DNA from: Pogona vitticeps
Lineage: Eukaryota; Chordata; Lepidosauria; Squamata; Agamidae
Length of the DNA: 64,000 bases
NCBI RefSeq assembly: GCF_051106095.1
Contig: NC_135783.1
Span: 193,749,447-193,813,446, forward strand
Direction of reading: 5' to 3'
Made by a program: the position numbers and the translations under genes
In this document: in pieces, positions 45,801 through 56,687 of the stretch
Layout of the letters: each line of letters begins with the position of its first letter
Position numbering within the stretch: position 1 is the stretch's first letter
The notes under the pieces: model-generated
What the model was told of the DNA's origin: nothing
Seen by the model: the letters and a program-made list of their open reading frames with translations, nothing else
The model's database searches: none

Positions 45801-46696
45801 TAGACATGGGGACGAATAAAAAAAGAATTGTGATGTTCGTAAGAAATTGCTGATTCATTAAATATTCATACCTTCGTCAGTTCCAGAGACCCCGACGAAT
45901 ACAAAGGGATGAATATTTCCCCATTTTTATTTGTCCTCAATGTGAAGAGAGGGAAGGCTAGCATTCCCTCTCTTCCCATGGCTTTTCCATTCTGCCTGTG
46001 AGCCTGCCAATCAGCTGATCAGTGGGCCAATAGGCAGCCACCCACAGCCACCCACCCCCAGGGCCTATTCCCCCTCCCCCTTCCTCTCCCTACCTTAGCC
46101 TCTGCCACCATCCGGTGCTGCCGTCATCCATTGCTGCCTGCTGCAGTGACCTCCACAGCCATGGCCTGCAGTAAGGGACACTGGCTGCTCTTTGCAAAGA
46201 TGGTGGCTGCAGCTCCATTTAGGGTAGGGAAGCTATAGCTGCCATCTTTGCAAAGGGCAGCCTGGATTCCCTTAGCCTGCCTTAATGGAATCTAGGCTGT
46301 CCTTTGCAAAGATGGACGCTGCAGCTTCCCTACCCTAAATGAAGCTGCAGCTGCCATCTTTGCAAAGGGCAGCCAGTGTCCCTTACTGCAGGCCATAGTG
46401 GCGGAGGCCAGCTGGAGACTGCTGCGGCAATTACGGTGGGGGAGTAGTGGCGGTGGCAGCAGGGCAGCCACGTTGTGGGGCCACGGGGGAGCTGGTGTGG
46501 CGGTGGGGGAATGATGGTGGTGGTGGCGGGGGGGGTCAGCCAGAGGCTGTCTAACCCCCCCCCCCATGAATTGACAAATAAATTTGTGCCTCATCAGTTT
46601 ATGGGGGTGGGGAAGCTTTGTGCTTCGTGATTCATCAGCTTTGACGGATCACAAAGTAGGATGAATCTCCAAAATCGCTATTTGTCTCCATCTCTA
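45801..46696. mobile_element. hAT-like non-autonomous element with internal palindrome
   Basis: The left end TAGACATGGGGACGAATA and right end TATTTGTCTCCATCTCTA are inverted counterparts. The interior shares blocks with the element at 30002 (CAGAGACCCC, GACGAATA, CTTTGCAAAGATGG). The flanking 8-mers match at only 5 of 8 positions, so it is either old or its edges are off by a base or two. The middle is GC-rich, with CCACC, GTGG and a C-run. No coding capacity. Confidence 0.75.
46162..46395. repeat. 234-bp near-perfect palindrome
   Basis: The sequence from TGGCCTGCAGTAAGGGACAC to GTGTCCCTTACTGCAGGCCA reads the same on both strands, with about ten differences. The centre is near 46278. Each arm (about 115 bp) itself contains a smaller inverted pair, CTTTGCAAAGATGG and CCATCTTTGCAAAG. 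The related element at 30002 has only one arm. Confidence 0.92.
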
Positions 46697-47486
46697 ATGG
46701 ATATAATCATTCTTCATTTGTATCAGAGTGTTGCACAATTTTTAATTATGGACTTTTATGACATGGATGTGAAATTTAAAAAATAAAAAAGTAATTTTTT
46801 TAAAAAAAAAATTCATCCTCATCTCTAGTCACCAACCCATCAGTGCAACAAATATGTGCTGTTACATGGATTCCAAATCGTAACAACCCTTTCAAGGGTT
46901 TTCTAAGTGCAGAGAACTCAGTAGCAAGACATGCAAGTGTAGAAATACAACTGGTTGACCATGTCTTTCTTCTGAGGGTGCCCTGGGGCTGTGTAGCTCC
47001 TTCAAGGCTGCACAGGCTGGATCTTCTAGGGGGCTGAGTGGGGAATCACTGAGCTAGCAAAATCCGGAGCTGGAGTCCCGAAGGCAGCATGTGTCGTTCT
47101 GCCAGCTCCTGCGACATTGCTGGAACCAGTTGTATTGGCTCTTGCCTTTCCATTGGACCATTTCAGCAATGTGGAGAGGGGGGATCTGCTGCTTGGGTAA
47201 CAGCCTATCCTCCATATTACCTTACCCGGGCTTCATGCTCTGGAGAGGACACTCCTCGATTCAGAGCATGTTACCATAGTCTCTCGAGACTGAAGGATGC
47301 CTATGCCTAGCCAGCAGCTCATCAATACTGGCTATGAAATAAGATTCAAAACAACACAAAGGTACTCGCAAAACGGCCAGTGTAGTCTGTTGGCGTTTGG
47401 CTATAACAAATAAAATATAGCCTATAACTTAGCAGAACTTGCTTATACCAGCTGGAAATGTTTAGATTAAAAACCACGTAAAGTAT
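46697..47486. other. Unassigned, probably repeat-derived
   Basis: 47240-47290 (GTTACCATAGTCTCTCGAGA, then CTGAAGGATGCC) looks like a dispersed reptile repeat end, but no second copy is in the window. No gene recognised. Confidence 0.35.
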
Positions 47487-47815
47487 ACAGTGGTGCCTCG
47501 CTTAACGATGATAATCCATTCCAGGAAAATCACTGTTAAGCGAAAAAATCGTAACGCGAAATTAAAAGGCCCATTGAAATGCATTGAAAACCCTTAAATG
47601 CGTTCCAATGGGCTGAAAACTCACGGTCCAGTGAAGATCCTCCATACTGCGGCCATTTTCTGTGCCTGTATAGTGAGGAATTTGTCCGTAAGCATAGCGG
47701 GGAGCCATTTTAAGCACCCGGTGGCCATTTTGAAAGCCCAACGATCAGCTGTTTTTGATCATCATAAGGCGAAAATCAGTTCCCGAAGCAATCATAATAT
47801 CAAACAATCACTTGT
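47486..47815. mobile_element. TA-flanked MITE, left half only
   Basis: It begins at 47488 after TA with CAGTGGTGCCTCGCTTAACG. It shares the core CGATCAGCTGTTT and the GTTAAGCGAAAAA pattern with the complete element at 28020. The right terminus is not found, so it is a partial copy. Confidence 0.8.
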
Positions 47816-48302
47816 GCTTTGGTTAAAACATGAAAAAAAATTAATATTGTTAAACATCTTTACAACATAATGTAACTTTGTGGGTGTATAACTTGGACAT
47901 TTGAAACCCAATCTTCACCAAAATACAGAGTGATTGCAAAGAAGAGGCAGGAGAAACTTCCCTATGATTGTGGTGCCTTTAGGTGCATGGGGTGTGTTTT
48001 ATAGGGTCTTACATGTAAAAATGAATCAACAAATTAATTGTCAGGAAAAAAAATCATGAATTTGTGATTCATCTACTTTGATGAAGCACAAGCTGAAATG
48101 AATCACCATTTCTTCCAATTTATGCTTATCTCTAGTTAACATCTGACATATAAATAAGAAAAATCAGCCAAAATAATAAAATAATCAGGCTCAAACAAGG
48201 AACAAGTAGGAAGGTTGACATACATAGACTGTGAAGCAGGCAATGGGTTCTGCCTTTCCATAGTCTCCTTAACAAATGTGTAGTTCTAGAGGATATACAG
48301 TA
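47816..48302. other. Unassigned sequence
   Basis: 48040-48135 (AATTTGTGATTCATC, then CTTATCTCTAG) may be an eroded end of the ATCTCTA-type hAT group. Otherwise nothing is recognised. Confidence 0.35.
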
Positions 48303-49107
48303 TACAGTGGGACCTCGACTTATGAATGTCCCTATCTACAAACTTTTCGACTTACAAACGGCTCCGTTTGCAAAAATTGGCATCGACTTGCGAATGGAGC
48401 CTCAACCTACAAACGAAAAAAGGCAGGGGAAAAGGGCTGTAAATTTGAATTTCCCGCCCTTTCCCCCTGCCTTTTTGCCTCCAGAGGTCTCAAAGGGCTT
48501 TCCCCCCAACTTCAGAGGAATCCATTTGAGACCTCTGAAGGCACTGGAGGGCTTCCCCCGGTAGGCCCGGTCTACTCCCCGGGAAAGCCTGAAGGTGCTG
48601 ATTGCGGTGGCAGGAACACCCAGCAGCTCTCTGATGGCAGCGGAGAAGCCCTGGGAGCTTCCCTGCCACCATTGGAGACCTCCTGGGTGTCCCCTGCCAC
48701 CGTTATGGCAGCGGTCACCCAGCACCAGGGGGCTTGAGCTAGTCAGGCACTTGGCCACTCATCCCCGGCCACTCACCCCTGGCAGCGGAGCGCCAGGAGG
48801 CTTGAGCTGACCAGACGATTGGCTGTTTGCCCCCGGCTCCGGCGGAGGCAGCAGAGTGCCGGGAGGCTTCAGACTGGTAAGTCCTTAAAAAAAAATTTTC
48901 TGGGTGGGTTTGGACTGGGGGGATTATGTTTGTGTGTTTTGTTTTTAGATTTGTATGTGTTTTTTTTCAGTCCCAACGTGGGACTTGCTGTTTATTTTTA
49001 TTTTGGTGTTTTTTTGAAATGCTGGAACAGATTAATCCTGTTCCCATGCATTTCAAAGGGAAATGGTGCTTCGACTTAAGAACATTTCAAAAACAGTCCC
49101 ATTAAAG
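48303..49107. mobile_element. TA-flanked Tc1/mariner-type element, right end lost at an L1
   Basis: It starts at 48305 after TA with CAGTGGGACCTCGACTTATG. It carries the same subterminal words (CGACTTACAAACGG, CTTGCGAATGG) and the same GTAGGCCCGGTCTAC and CCGGGAAAGCCTGAAGG interior as the elements at 9102 and 63733. Near 49075 the right subterminal region (CTTCGACTTAAGAACATTTC) is present, but the last ~25 bp are replaced by the poly(A) side of the L1. Confidence 0.85.
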
Positions 49108-50862
49108 TTCTTTTTTTTTTTAATATATTTTTTTTATTTATTTATAACTATAACAAAAAATCATATACATAAAACATATACACTTACAACACAATAACAG
49201 TGTTCCCCACCACCATATACGGGACCTCTTGCCATATTCTTCTTTTTCTTCTTCTTCTCATTCTTCTTCTTCTATTGTCCTCCTCTCCAGAACTGCATAG
49301 ATTCTTGATTTGGAGCTCTCCCTTTTCCCCTTATTAACACATATTCCAAAAATTTGCCCCATATTACATAAAAATTATTCTTTTTCAACTCTCCTTTCTT
49401 CATCTTTAAATTACAAGTTAATTTATCATTTAATGCTATATTCCATATTTCTTTATACCATTCTTCAATTTGTAATTCAGTCTTTAATTTCCACTGTCTA
49501 GCAATAATCAATCTAGCTGCTGTTATTAAATTAGTTATCAATTCTTTAATCATTTTGTCATATTCCACATTCTCATATATTGATAACAAAGCAATCTCAG
49601 CCTTACATTCTATATCTTTTCCACAGATACAACTTAATTCTTTAAAAATTTGTCTCCAGAAACTTTGTACCTTTTCACATTCCCACCACATATGAAAGTA
49701 TGTACCAACTTCTTTCTCACATTTCCAGCAGACATTCGGATGACTGGTGTTGATTTTGTTTAATTTTACTGGTGTTAAATACCATCTTAAACTAAGTTTA
49801 AAAAAATTTTCCTTTATTCTTACTGACATCAATCTTAAAATCCTCATTTTCCATATCCTCCTCCATTCTTCTTCATTTATTCTTTTCCCAATATCTTGTT
49901 CCCACACCAATTTCAATCCTTCTTTCTCACTTTCTTCTTCCTCTAAATTAAGAAGTGAATAAATTTTACTCACTGTACCTTTTACTGAGTCAGTCATCTG
50001 AATGTCCTCATATGAGAATAAAAATTGCTCAAATTTTGTGTGTTCTCTACCTTTATTATATTTATTTGCCCATTCCTTAGTCCATCTTTCCAGTTGTACA
50101 TAGTTCAACCATGAAATAGTCTTGTTTTGAAATACTTGTTTCATTTGATCTATCGATCTCATTTTATACAGCCAATCTTTCAGTCTAATCACTTTTTCTT
50201 CTTTAAATAAATCCATATACACCTTCATATTGGTAGGAAAATCTTCTATTTCTGTCACTAATCTAAATGGAGAGTATGATGAACATAAATTCTTTTTATA
50301 CTTATACCATATATTTAACAGTGTCTTTAAAAAAGGATTATTAACTTGACTTATTTTGTCTTTCTTACCTTTAGCAAATAAATATTTTTCTATATTTCCT
50401 TGTAATTCTGATGATTCCATTTCCCACCAAATTAACCTTTCCGGATTATATATAATTTCACCAATAAACCTAAGTTGGTTAGCTAAATAATAATTTCTTA
50501 TATTTGGTAAACCTATACCACCTTTTTTTGTTGTTTTATACCAATACTTTTTATTTATTCTAGATTTCTTCCCTCCATTACAATATTTATTAACTATTCC
50601 TTGCCAATATTTCAACTCATCCTCTGTTAACTGTATTGGTAACATTCTGAATAGAAAATTAATTTTTGGTAAAATTTTCATTTTTACCAATGCAATCTTT
50701 CCAAACCAAGATAATTTGAACTTATCATATTCTTGTAGTTTCTTATTAATTACTTCCTTTAGTTTGTTATAATTATAATCCTTTATCTTTTGAATATTTT
50801 TCGCTAAATCTATTCCTAAGTATTTAATTGTTTTACATATTTTAAAATCATAAAATAACTCT
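49108..50862 (-). mobile_element. 5'-truncated L1 LINE with long open ORF2
   Basis: The minus strand carries the last third of L1 ORF2, its short 3' UTR and an A/T-rich tail (49108-49140). The L1-derived open frame runs from about 50860 to 49272 without a stop (about 529 codons). Motifs are YLGI, WFGKIALVKMKILPKINFLF, GGIGLPNIRNYYLANQLRFI, and the C-terminal Cys/His motif CWKCEKEVGTYFHMWWEC (CX2CX8HX4C, with C432, C435, H444 and C449 of the frame). An uninterrupted frame of this length argues for a recent insertion. The 5' end abuts Tc1 sequence, not a normal flank. Confidence 0.95.
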
Positions 50863-51023
50863 TGGCTACAATGTAAAGCAGTGAGTATACAGCTTGTATA
50901 ACAGTGTAAATGTGCTGTCCCCTCAAAATAACGCAACACACAGCCATTACTGTTTAAACCGCTGGAAACAAAAGTGAGTACACCCCCTAAGTGACAATGT
51001 CCAAATTGGCCACAAAGTGTCAA
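49272..51023 (-). CDS. Chimeric open frame: Tc1-end codons fused to L1 ORF2 C-terminus
   Basis: A single 583-codon frame starts in the terminal region of the Tc1 copy. Residues 1 to about 54 (MTLCGQFGHCHLGGVLTFVS and on) are translated Tc1 inverted-repeat sequence with no function. The frame continues into L1 ORF2 sequence from about residue 55 to the L1 stop. The endonuclease and RT domains of L1 lie further 5' and are absent. What remains is the C-terminal domain including the Cys/His motif. Translation is unproven, since the frame may be only a chance in-frame join. Confidence 0.6.
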   Translation of the reverse strand: MTLCGQFGHCHLGGVLTFVSSGLNSNGCVLRYFEGTAHLHCYTSCILTALHCSQELFYDFKICKTIKYLGIDLAKNIQKIKDYNYNKLKEVINKKLQEYDKFKLSWFGKIALVKMKILPKINFLFRMLPIQLTEDELKYWQGIVNKYCNGGKKSRINKKYWYKTTKKGGIGLPNIRNYYLANQLRFIGEIIYNPERLIWWEMESSELQGNIEKYLFAKGKKDKISQVNNPFLKTLLNIWYKYKKNLCSSYSPFRLVTEIEDFPTNMKVYMDLFKEEKVIRLKDWLYKMRSIDQMKQVFQNKTISWLNYVQLERWTKEWANKYNKGREHTKFEQFLFSYEDIQMTDSVKGTVSKIYSLLNLEEEESEKEGLKLVWEQDIGKRINEEEWRRIWKMRILRLMSVRIKENFFKLSLRWYLTPVKLNKINTSHPNVCWKCEKEVGTYFHMWWECEKVQSFWRQIFKELSCICGKDIECKAEIALLSIYENVEYDKMIKELITNLITAARLIIARQWKLKTELQIEEWYKEIWNIALNDKLTCNLKMKKGELKKNNFYVIWGKFLEYVLIRGKGRAPNQESMQFWRGGQ

Positions 51024-52186
51024 TATTTTGTGTGGCCACCATTATTTCCCAGCACTGACTTAACCCTCTTGGACACCGAATTCACCAGAGCTTCACAGGT
51101 TGCCACTAGAGTCCTCTTCCACTCCTCCATGACGACATCACAAAGCTGGTGGATGTTAGAGACCTTGCGCACCTCCACCTTCCATTTCAGGATGCCCCAC
51201 AGATGCTCAATAGGGTTTAGGTCTGGAGACATGCTTGACCAATCAGTCATCTTTACCCTCAGCTTATTTAGCAAGGCAGTGGTCATTTTGGAGGTGTGTT
51301 TGGGGTTGTTATCATGTTGGAATACTGCCCTGCGGCCCAGTCCTCAAAGGGAGGGGATCATGCTGTGCTTCAGTATGTCACAGTACATGTTGGCATTCAT
51401 GGTTCCCTCAATGAACTGTAGCTCCCCAATGCCGGCAGCACTCATGCAGCCCCAGACCATGACATTCCCACCACCGTGCTTGACTGTAGGCACAACACAC
51501 TTGTCTTTGTACTCCTCACCTGGTTGCCACCACACACGCTTGACACCATCTGAAACAAATACGTTTATCTTCGTCTCACCGGACCACAGGACATGGTTCC
51601 AGAAATCCATGCCCTTAGTCTTCTTGTCTGCAGGAAAATGTATGCGGGCTTTCTTGTGCATCATCTTTAGAAGAGGCTTCCTTCTGGGATGACAGCCCTG
51701 GAGACGAGGGCTTGATGCAGTGTGCGGCGTATAGTCTGAGCACTGACAGGCTGACCCCCCCCTTCAACCTCTGCAGCAATGCTGGCAGCACTTATACGTC
51801 TCTTTCCCAAAGCCAACCTCTGGATTTGATGCTGAGCAGGGGCACTCAACTTCTTTGGTTGACCATGGCAAGGCCAGTTCTGAGTGGAACCTGTCCTGTT
51901 AAACCGCTGTATTGTCTTGGCCACTGTGCTGCAGCTCAGTTTCAGGGTTTTGGCAATCTTCTTATAGCCTAGGCCATCTTTATGTAGAGCAACAATTAGT
52001 TTTTTTTCAGATCCTGAGATGGTTCATTACCATGAGGTGCCATGTGGAACTTCCACTGACCAGTCTGAGAGAGTGAGAGCGACAACACCTGCTCCCCCTT
52101 CACACCTGAGACTTGTGACACTAAGAGTTCTCATGACACCAGGGAGGGAAAACGGCTACTTGGGCTCAATTTGGACATTGCCCTGT
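50862..52186 (-). mobile_element. Tc1-like DNA transposon, decayed
   Basis: The transposase is readable on the minus strand. The N-terminal helix-turn-helix region is at 51667-51924 (MAKTIQRFNRTGSTQNWPCH, then APAQHQIQRLALGKRRIS). The catalytic domain at 51344-51664 has HVLWSGETKINVF, where the first catalytic Asp of the usual WSDE is Gly, and GGGNVMVWGCMSAAG. The C-terminus at 51020-51286 has MSPDLNPIEHLWGILK, with the last catalytic residue. GTGAGTACACCCCCTAAGTG belongs to an inner inverted repeat on the left. On the right only CAATTTGGACATT is left. Frames are broken in at least two places. The outer termini are missing on both sides. Confidence 0.93.
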
Positions 52187-52345
52187 GCCAGCTAGCAAAA
52201 TAAAACTGTACATTGAGGAGAATTGTTCCTAATCCCAGTGACTAAAGGTTTAAAATATTGATCCCTCAGATTAGCATACAGAGCGCATTGTGTTAGAAAA
52301 TAGGCAATGGCCTCCATCTTCGAACATCCTGCTGAGCAATGTCTA
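52187..52345. other. Unassigned spacer
   Basis: A short stretch between the Tc1 and L2 copies. Nothing recognised. Confidence 0.35.
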
Positions 52346-52347
52346 CT

Positions 52348-52410
<63 letters not shown>

Positions 52411-52412
52411 TT
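52346..52412. repeat. (TTTA)n microsatellite at the L2 tail
   Basis: About 16 TTTA units (the AAAT tail of the minus-strand L2). Confidence 0.97.
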
Positions 52413-54032
52413 TGACTTGTATGCCCCCCACACCCTGCAAGAGTCTCCTGGTGGCTTCCAACATCAATTAAAACAGTTCAGTTAAAAGCAGACACTAAAA
52501 ACCAATACAACCACATCTGCTCTACAAAAGTAAGTTTCTGCAGTTGCAGGAAGGCGCTCCTAGCCACTGAGTCTACCTGGGCCTCCAGGGCCAGACTAGG
52601 GTCCAGGAGTGCCCCCAGACTGCAGACCCTGTCCCTCAGGGGGAGTGCAACCCCAATCAGGGCAGGGAAATGGCCCTTTTTAAGCGGTCCAACGAACTAC
52701 CCACTAACAGCACTTCCGTCTTGTCTGGATGAAGCTTCAATTTATTAAACCTCATCCAGTCCATTATCAGGTCCAGACACGAGTTCAGCACAGAAACTGC
52801 CTCACCTGGATTGGTGGAAAAGGAGAGGTAGGGCTGAGTGTTGTCAGCATATTGCTGACTCCTCAACCCAAACCTCCTGATGACCTCTCCCAATGGTTTC
52901 ATGTAGATGTTAAACAGCATGGGGGACAGTATCAAGCCCTGAGGAACTCCATGACATAAACGCCATGGTACAGAGAAACTGTCCCCCAGCACCACCTTCT
53001 GTACACGCTCAGCCAGAAAGGAGTGGAACCACTTTAAAATGGTGCCCCCAACGCCCAACCCAGCTAATCTATCTAGAAGGACACCATGGGTCTATGGTGT
53101 CGAAGACCGCCGAGAGGTCCAGGACTATCAACAGGGTCACACTTCCCCTGTCTCTCTCCTGGCAAAAGGAGGGCGACCAATGCAGTCTCTGTGCCAAAAC
53201 CCAGCCTGAAACCTGATTGAAATGGATCTAGAAAATCCATTTCATTCAGCAGCTCCTGGAGTTCCCTGGCCACCACCAACAACACCTTGCCCAAATAAGG
53301 GAGATTCACCACCGGCCGATAGTTAGCCACTGGCCCTGGGTCCAGATTATGCTTTTTAAGGAGTGGTTGAATCACCGCCTCTTTTAGGGTGGTAGGGATC
53401 ACTGCCTCTCTCAAGGAGGCATTGACAGCTTCCTGGACCCATGTACAAATCCCCCTGGCAGATTTCCAAATTAGCCAAGATGGGCAAGGGCCGAGTGGAG
53501 TCATGGTAAACCAGACAGATCCAAGCACCCTGTCCACATCATAGGGTCTCAATAATTGAAAGTCATCCATTAAAATTTGGCCTAAGCCCGATGCACTGGA
53601 CACATCCTCCGATTCTGGAGTCCAGTTCACTGCGAATCTGAGTGATTTTTCCCCTCAAAATATAATGCAAATTCCTCACAGTGAGCTGCTGAGTGGTCCT
53701 GTGTCTCCACCAGCTCTCCCAGCTGGAGAAGATCCCAGACCACCCGCAGTAGCTCTGCTGAACGACATTCTGAGGAAGCAAAACAACTGGAGAAATATTG
53801 CTGTATACCATGTTCGGTCAGATTCACAGTGTGATTTCCTCCACCTGCACTCTAGCCGTCTCCCTATTCGCTTCATCACCCACAGCTCAGATGTATACCA
53901 AGGAGCCATCTAGGCTGTGCAGGTGGGGACAGGGTGCTTAGCCATGATCGTGTGAACCGCCTGGGTCATTTCTCTATTCCACAAGGTGACCTGAGCTTCG
54001 ACAGGAGCCCCGGCCATATCAGATGAATAATC

Positions 54033-54184
54033 CCCCAGAGCAGTGGTCCCCAACCCTGGGCCTCCAGATGTTCTTGGACTTCAACTCCCAGAAATCCTGG
54101 CCAGCAGAGATGGTGGTGAAGGCTTCTGGGAGTTGTAGTCCAAGAACATCTGGAGGCCCAAGGTTGGGGACTACTGCCCCAGAG
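54033..54184. mobile_element. hAT MITE inserted in L2, exact 8-bp duplication
   Basis: The element is 54041-54176 (136 bp), CAGTGGTCCCCAACCCTGGG to GGTTGGGGACTACTG. The halves are nearly complementary: TCTTGGACTTCAACTCCCAG pairs with CTGGGAGTTGTAGTCCAAGA. The exact target duplication CCCCAGAG lies at 54033-54040 and 54177-54184. It splits L2 ORF2 between the endonuclease and RT parts. A near-complete palindrome, it would fold as a single hairpin RNA. Confidence 0.95.
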
Positions 54185-54760
54185 CATTCAGGAAACTTTC
54201 CAGATCCATTAGCCTCTGAGGGTGGATCATCTTAATAGATCCCCCCACTCTCTCAGAGGAAAGAGGATGCCTATAGTCTAAACTTGACCAGGTAGTGATC
54301 TGACCATGACAATGGGGCCACTACCAGCCCCTCCACATCTGGATCACCATCTTCCAATCCTGTTGAGAAGATCAGGTCCAAGGTATGGTCCTTTTCATGT
54401 GTCGGGCCTATAGGAAATTGAGACAGCCCCATGGTTGTCATGGCAGCCATGAAGTCCTGAGCTGCTCCTGACAAGGCAGCCTCAGCATGGATGTTGAGGT
54501 CTCCCAGCACCAACAGCCTGGGAGTCTTCAACACCAGGTCCAAGACTACCTCCATTAGTTCAGGCAGGGAGACCGTTGGTATGCAGCAGGGTGGTTGGTA
54601 CACAAGCAGAATTCCCAATCTGTCCCATAAGCCCAGTACACAATACAAGCCCTCAAGACCTCTTCTCAAGGGGACAGGAAGCCTGGTCAAGGAGGTGGAA
54701 CTGAGCAATATATCAGGTGATGTAATATTTTGTTTGCACAAATGACTTGGTTTGGTTCCC

Positions 54761-55195
54761 TGAGTCTGATATCACAATAAAATGAATAACACCCACTTCA
54801 CAAAAGCTGAAGCTTCATGGCTTCATTTCTCCTTCTCCTCATGTTCATGGTCTCCTCCTTTCTTCCTTCCTCCTCCTCCTCTAGTGGTCTCTTCCTTTGG
54901 AACACTACAAGCCTTAAATGTTCACTTGATATCACATTCTGTCATGTCTAGGCGACTCAGTAAGCCATTCAAGGGTTAAATATCCAGTCCCACACAGAAG
55001 GATGTGAAGTAAAACAATGCCATATGTGGATCATGAGAAGAAGTGCAATTATACATACCTTTTCCTACAACTCCTCTGCTATATTATTCTCCCCAAATTT
55101 ATTGAGCTATTTCACTCTGCACATAAAAATCCCTCTTTAGGGCTTGTGCTGAAGTTTGCAAATAAAATTGAGACAGAACCAGGAAGGGGGGAAAA
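54761..55195. other. Unassigned sequence
   Basis: No gene recognised. Confidence 0.4.
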
Positions 55196-55210
55196 AACCT
55201 CTCTCCCCCC

Positions 55211-55241
<31 letters not shown>

Positions 55242-55247
55242 TGTGTT
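55196..55247. repeat. (CT)n(GT)n microsatellite
   Basis: CT-rich units pass into about 11 GT units. Confidence 0.95.
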
Positions 55248-56687
55248 TAATATTAGAGCTGTAGGCATAAAAGCACAGTGCAGGTCTGTGAATATTTTCA
55301 GTCTTGAGACTAAATTAACTCATTCACGAACAATTTCTCACAGTACTATTGGAGTATGCCTGCTGCAGTGCTAGTCATCATAGCATCGTGGTTGCTACCG
55401 CAATCCATCATCCTGTGAACTCGACATCAATTGCTTTGCTCTCATGTAATGGGTTAATTTAGTTCCCAGAAGGGATGAGCTTGGCGTCTGTTTTGGGCAG
55501 GGGAAAGATGGATGAAAGGCTGAAGCTTGCGCTCCTGGCCTTGGGATGAAACAGAGAAGCAACAGGAGGTGAGGAAGACTTCTGCCGGCTTTGAAGAGAG
55601 AGATTCCCTTAGAGGCAGATTTGTCACCTCATCCATAGAAGAAAGCCTTCTATTCGGTCAAAACCTGCCTGGGAGACCTCTTTCAAGAAGGGTAGTGGAT
55701 TCAGTGACAGTAGGCTGGTGCTATTTCAGACACTGTTGTTGATCCTTGGAGAGAGATGCCTCTCACTTTGCTGCCACACAGGTGTGAGCGATTGACCTTG
55801 GACAGCCATTCTTTATTGGTTTTTATTTTGTCAGATGCTCTTTCACTTGTGGCAAAGAATCACTTCAGACAGGCAGGGCTGACGTCTCTGACAGGCATTC
55901 TTCCTGAAATGTTTGCATTCCAGCCTGGCATGAAAGATTTGCTTCAGAGCTTAAGTGGGCTCAGCAGATCTCCTGAGTGAAACATCTGAACATGTGTGAG
56001 CAAACCAACCAACCAACCAACCCACAGCAATTCTTTAACCTTGTGATCTGTTGAACCCTTCAACCTTGAGAGGAGTTAAGATTCAGGCTTCATTTCCGTT
56101 GGGACACTGGGAACCAGGAATCCTCCAGATGTCACTAAGCTCCAGTGCCAATCAGTCCAAGCCAGTCTGGCTGAAGCAGAGGTGTATAACAATTACCACA
56201 TGGACTCTCCACATCAGCAAAACAGGACAGCAATAAAATAAGTAATATCATTTTGGCTTTAGTTTGACCCCAATTGGCTGCACCTAGTGAGTCTACTAAA
56301 GTACCACCACAATTATCAGATGGAGGAGTCAGGTTTTCTGTGTCACATATCACCCACCCCCTGGCTAAGCAGAAAGATATCCCTTTTGAAGAAAGGCCAT
56401 AAATTGATGAGGTGGACATAAACACATGGACTGGTCTTCTTTGATTGGAGAACTGGTTTTTAAACTCAAGCCATAAATGACTAAACTGTAAAACAGTAAC
56501 CACTCCCTGGACTTAACATCTAAGAGAGACATCCCTAGCAGTTTCCAACTTGCCAAGAACTTTTTTGGACTTGACATCCAAGAGCAAAGTGCCTGGCAAA
56601 ATCCATCATGCCACAAACGTTTGGACTTTAAGTTCTTCACACTGGTTAAACCTGATGAAGTGGTGTTTTAACCCATGAAAGTTCATG
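55248..56687. other. Unassigned sequence
   Basis: No gene recognised. A short CCAA run lies near 56004. Confidence 0.4.

Larger units (their letters stand above)
52346..54760 (-). mobile_element. L2-clade LINE, endonuclease to 3' tail
   Basis: The minus strand holds most of one ORF2. The endonuclease end at 54271-54741 has LLVLGDLNIHAEAALSG, HTLDLIFSTGLEDGDPD and WSDHYLVKF. The RT N-part at 53073-53630 has AVIQPLLKKHNLDPGPVANY and DPFQSGFRLGFGTETALVAL. The RT catalytic part at 52657-53058 has [20 protein letters not shown] and QYADNTQPYL (YADN in place of YADD). The C-terminal block NAAARLLTG is absent: after the LLDP-type region (about 52560) the sequence jumps to the 3' UTR, so the copy carries an internal deletion. 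The tail is (TTTA)n at 52348-52412 on the plus strand. It is interrupted by a hAT MITE at 54041. Confidence 0.93.

Noticed and set aside
48276-48810. Overlapping Pro/Gly-rich frames at 48.3-48.8 kb
   Set aside because: They arise from the GC-rich interior of a non-autonomous DNA element.
50991-51692. 233-codon plus-strand frame
   Set aside because: It is antisense to the Tc1 transposase, whose minus-strand motifs are clear.
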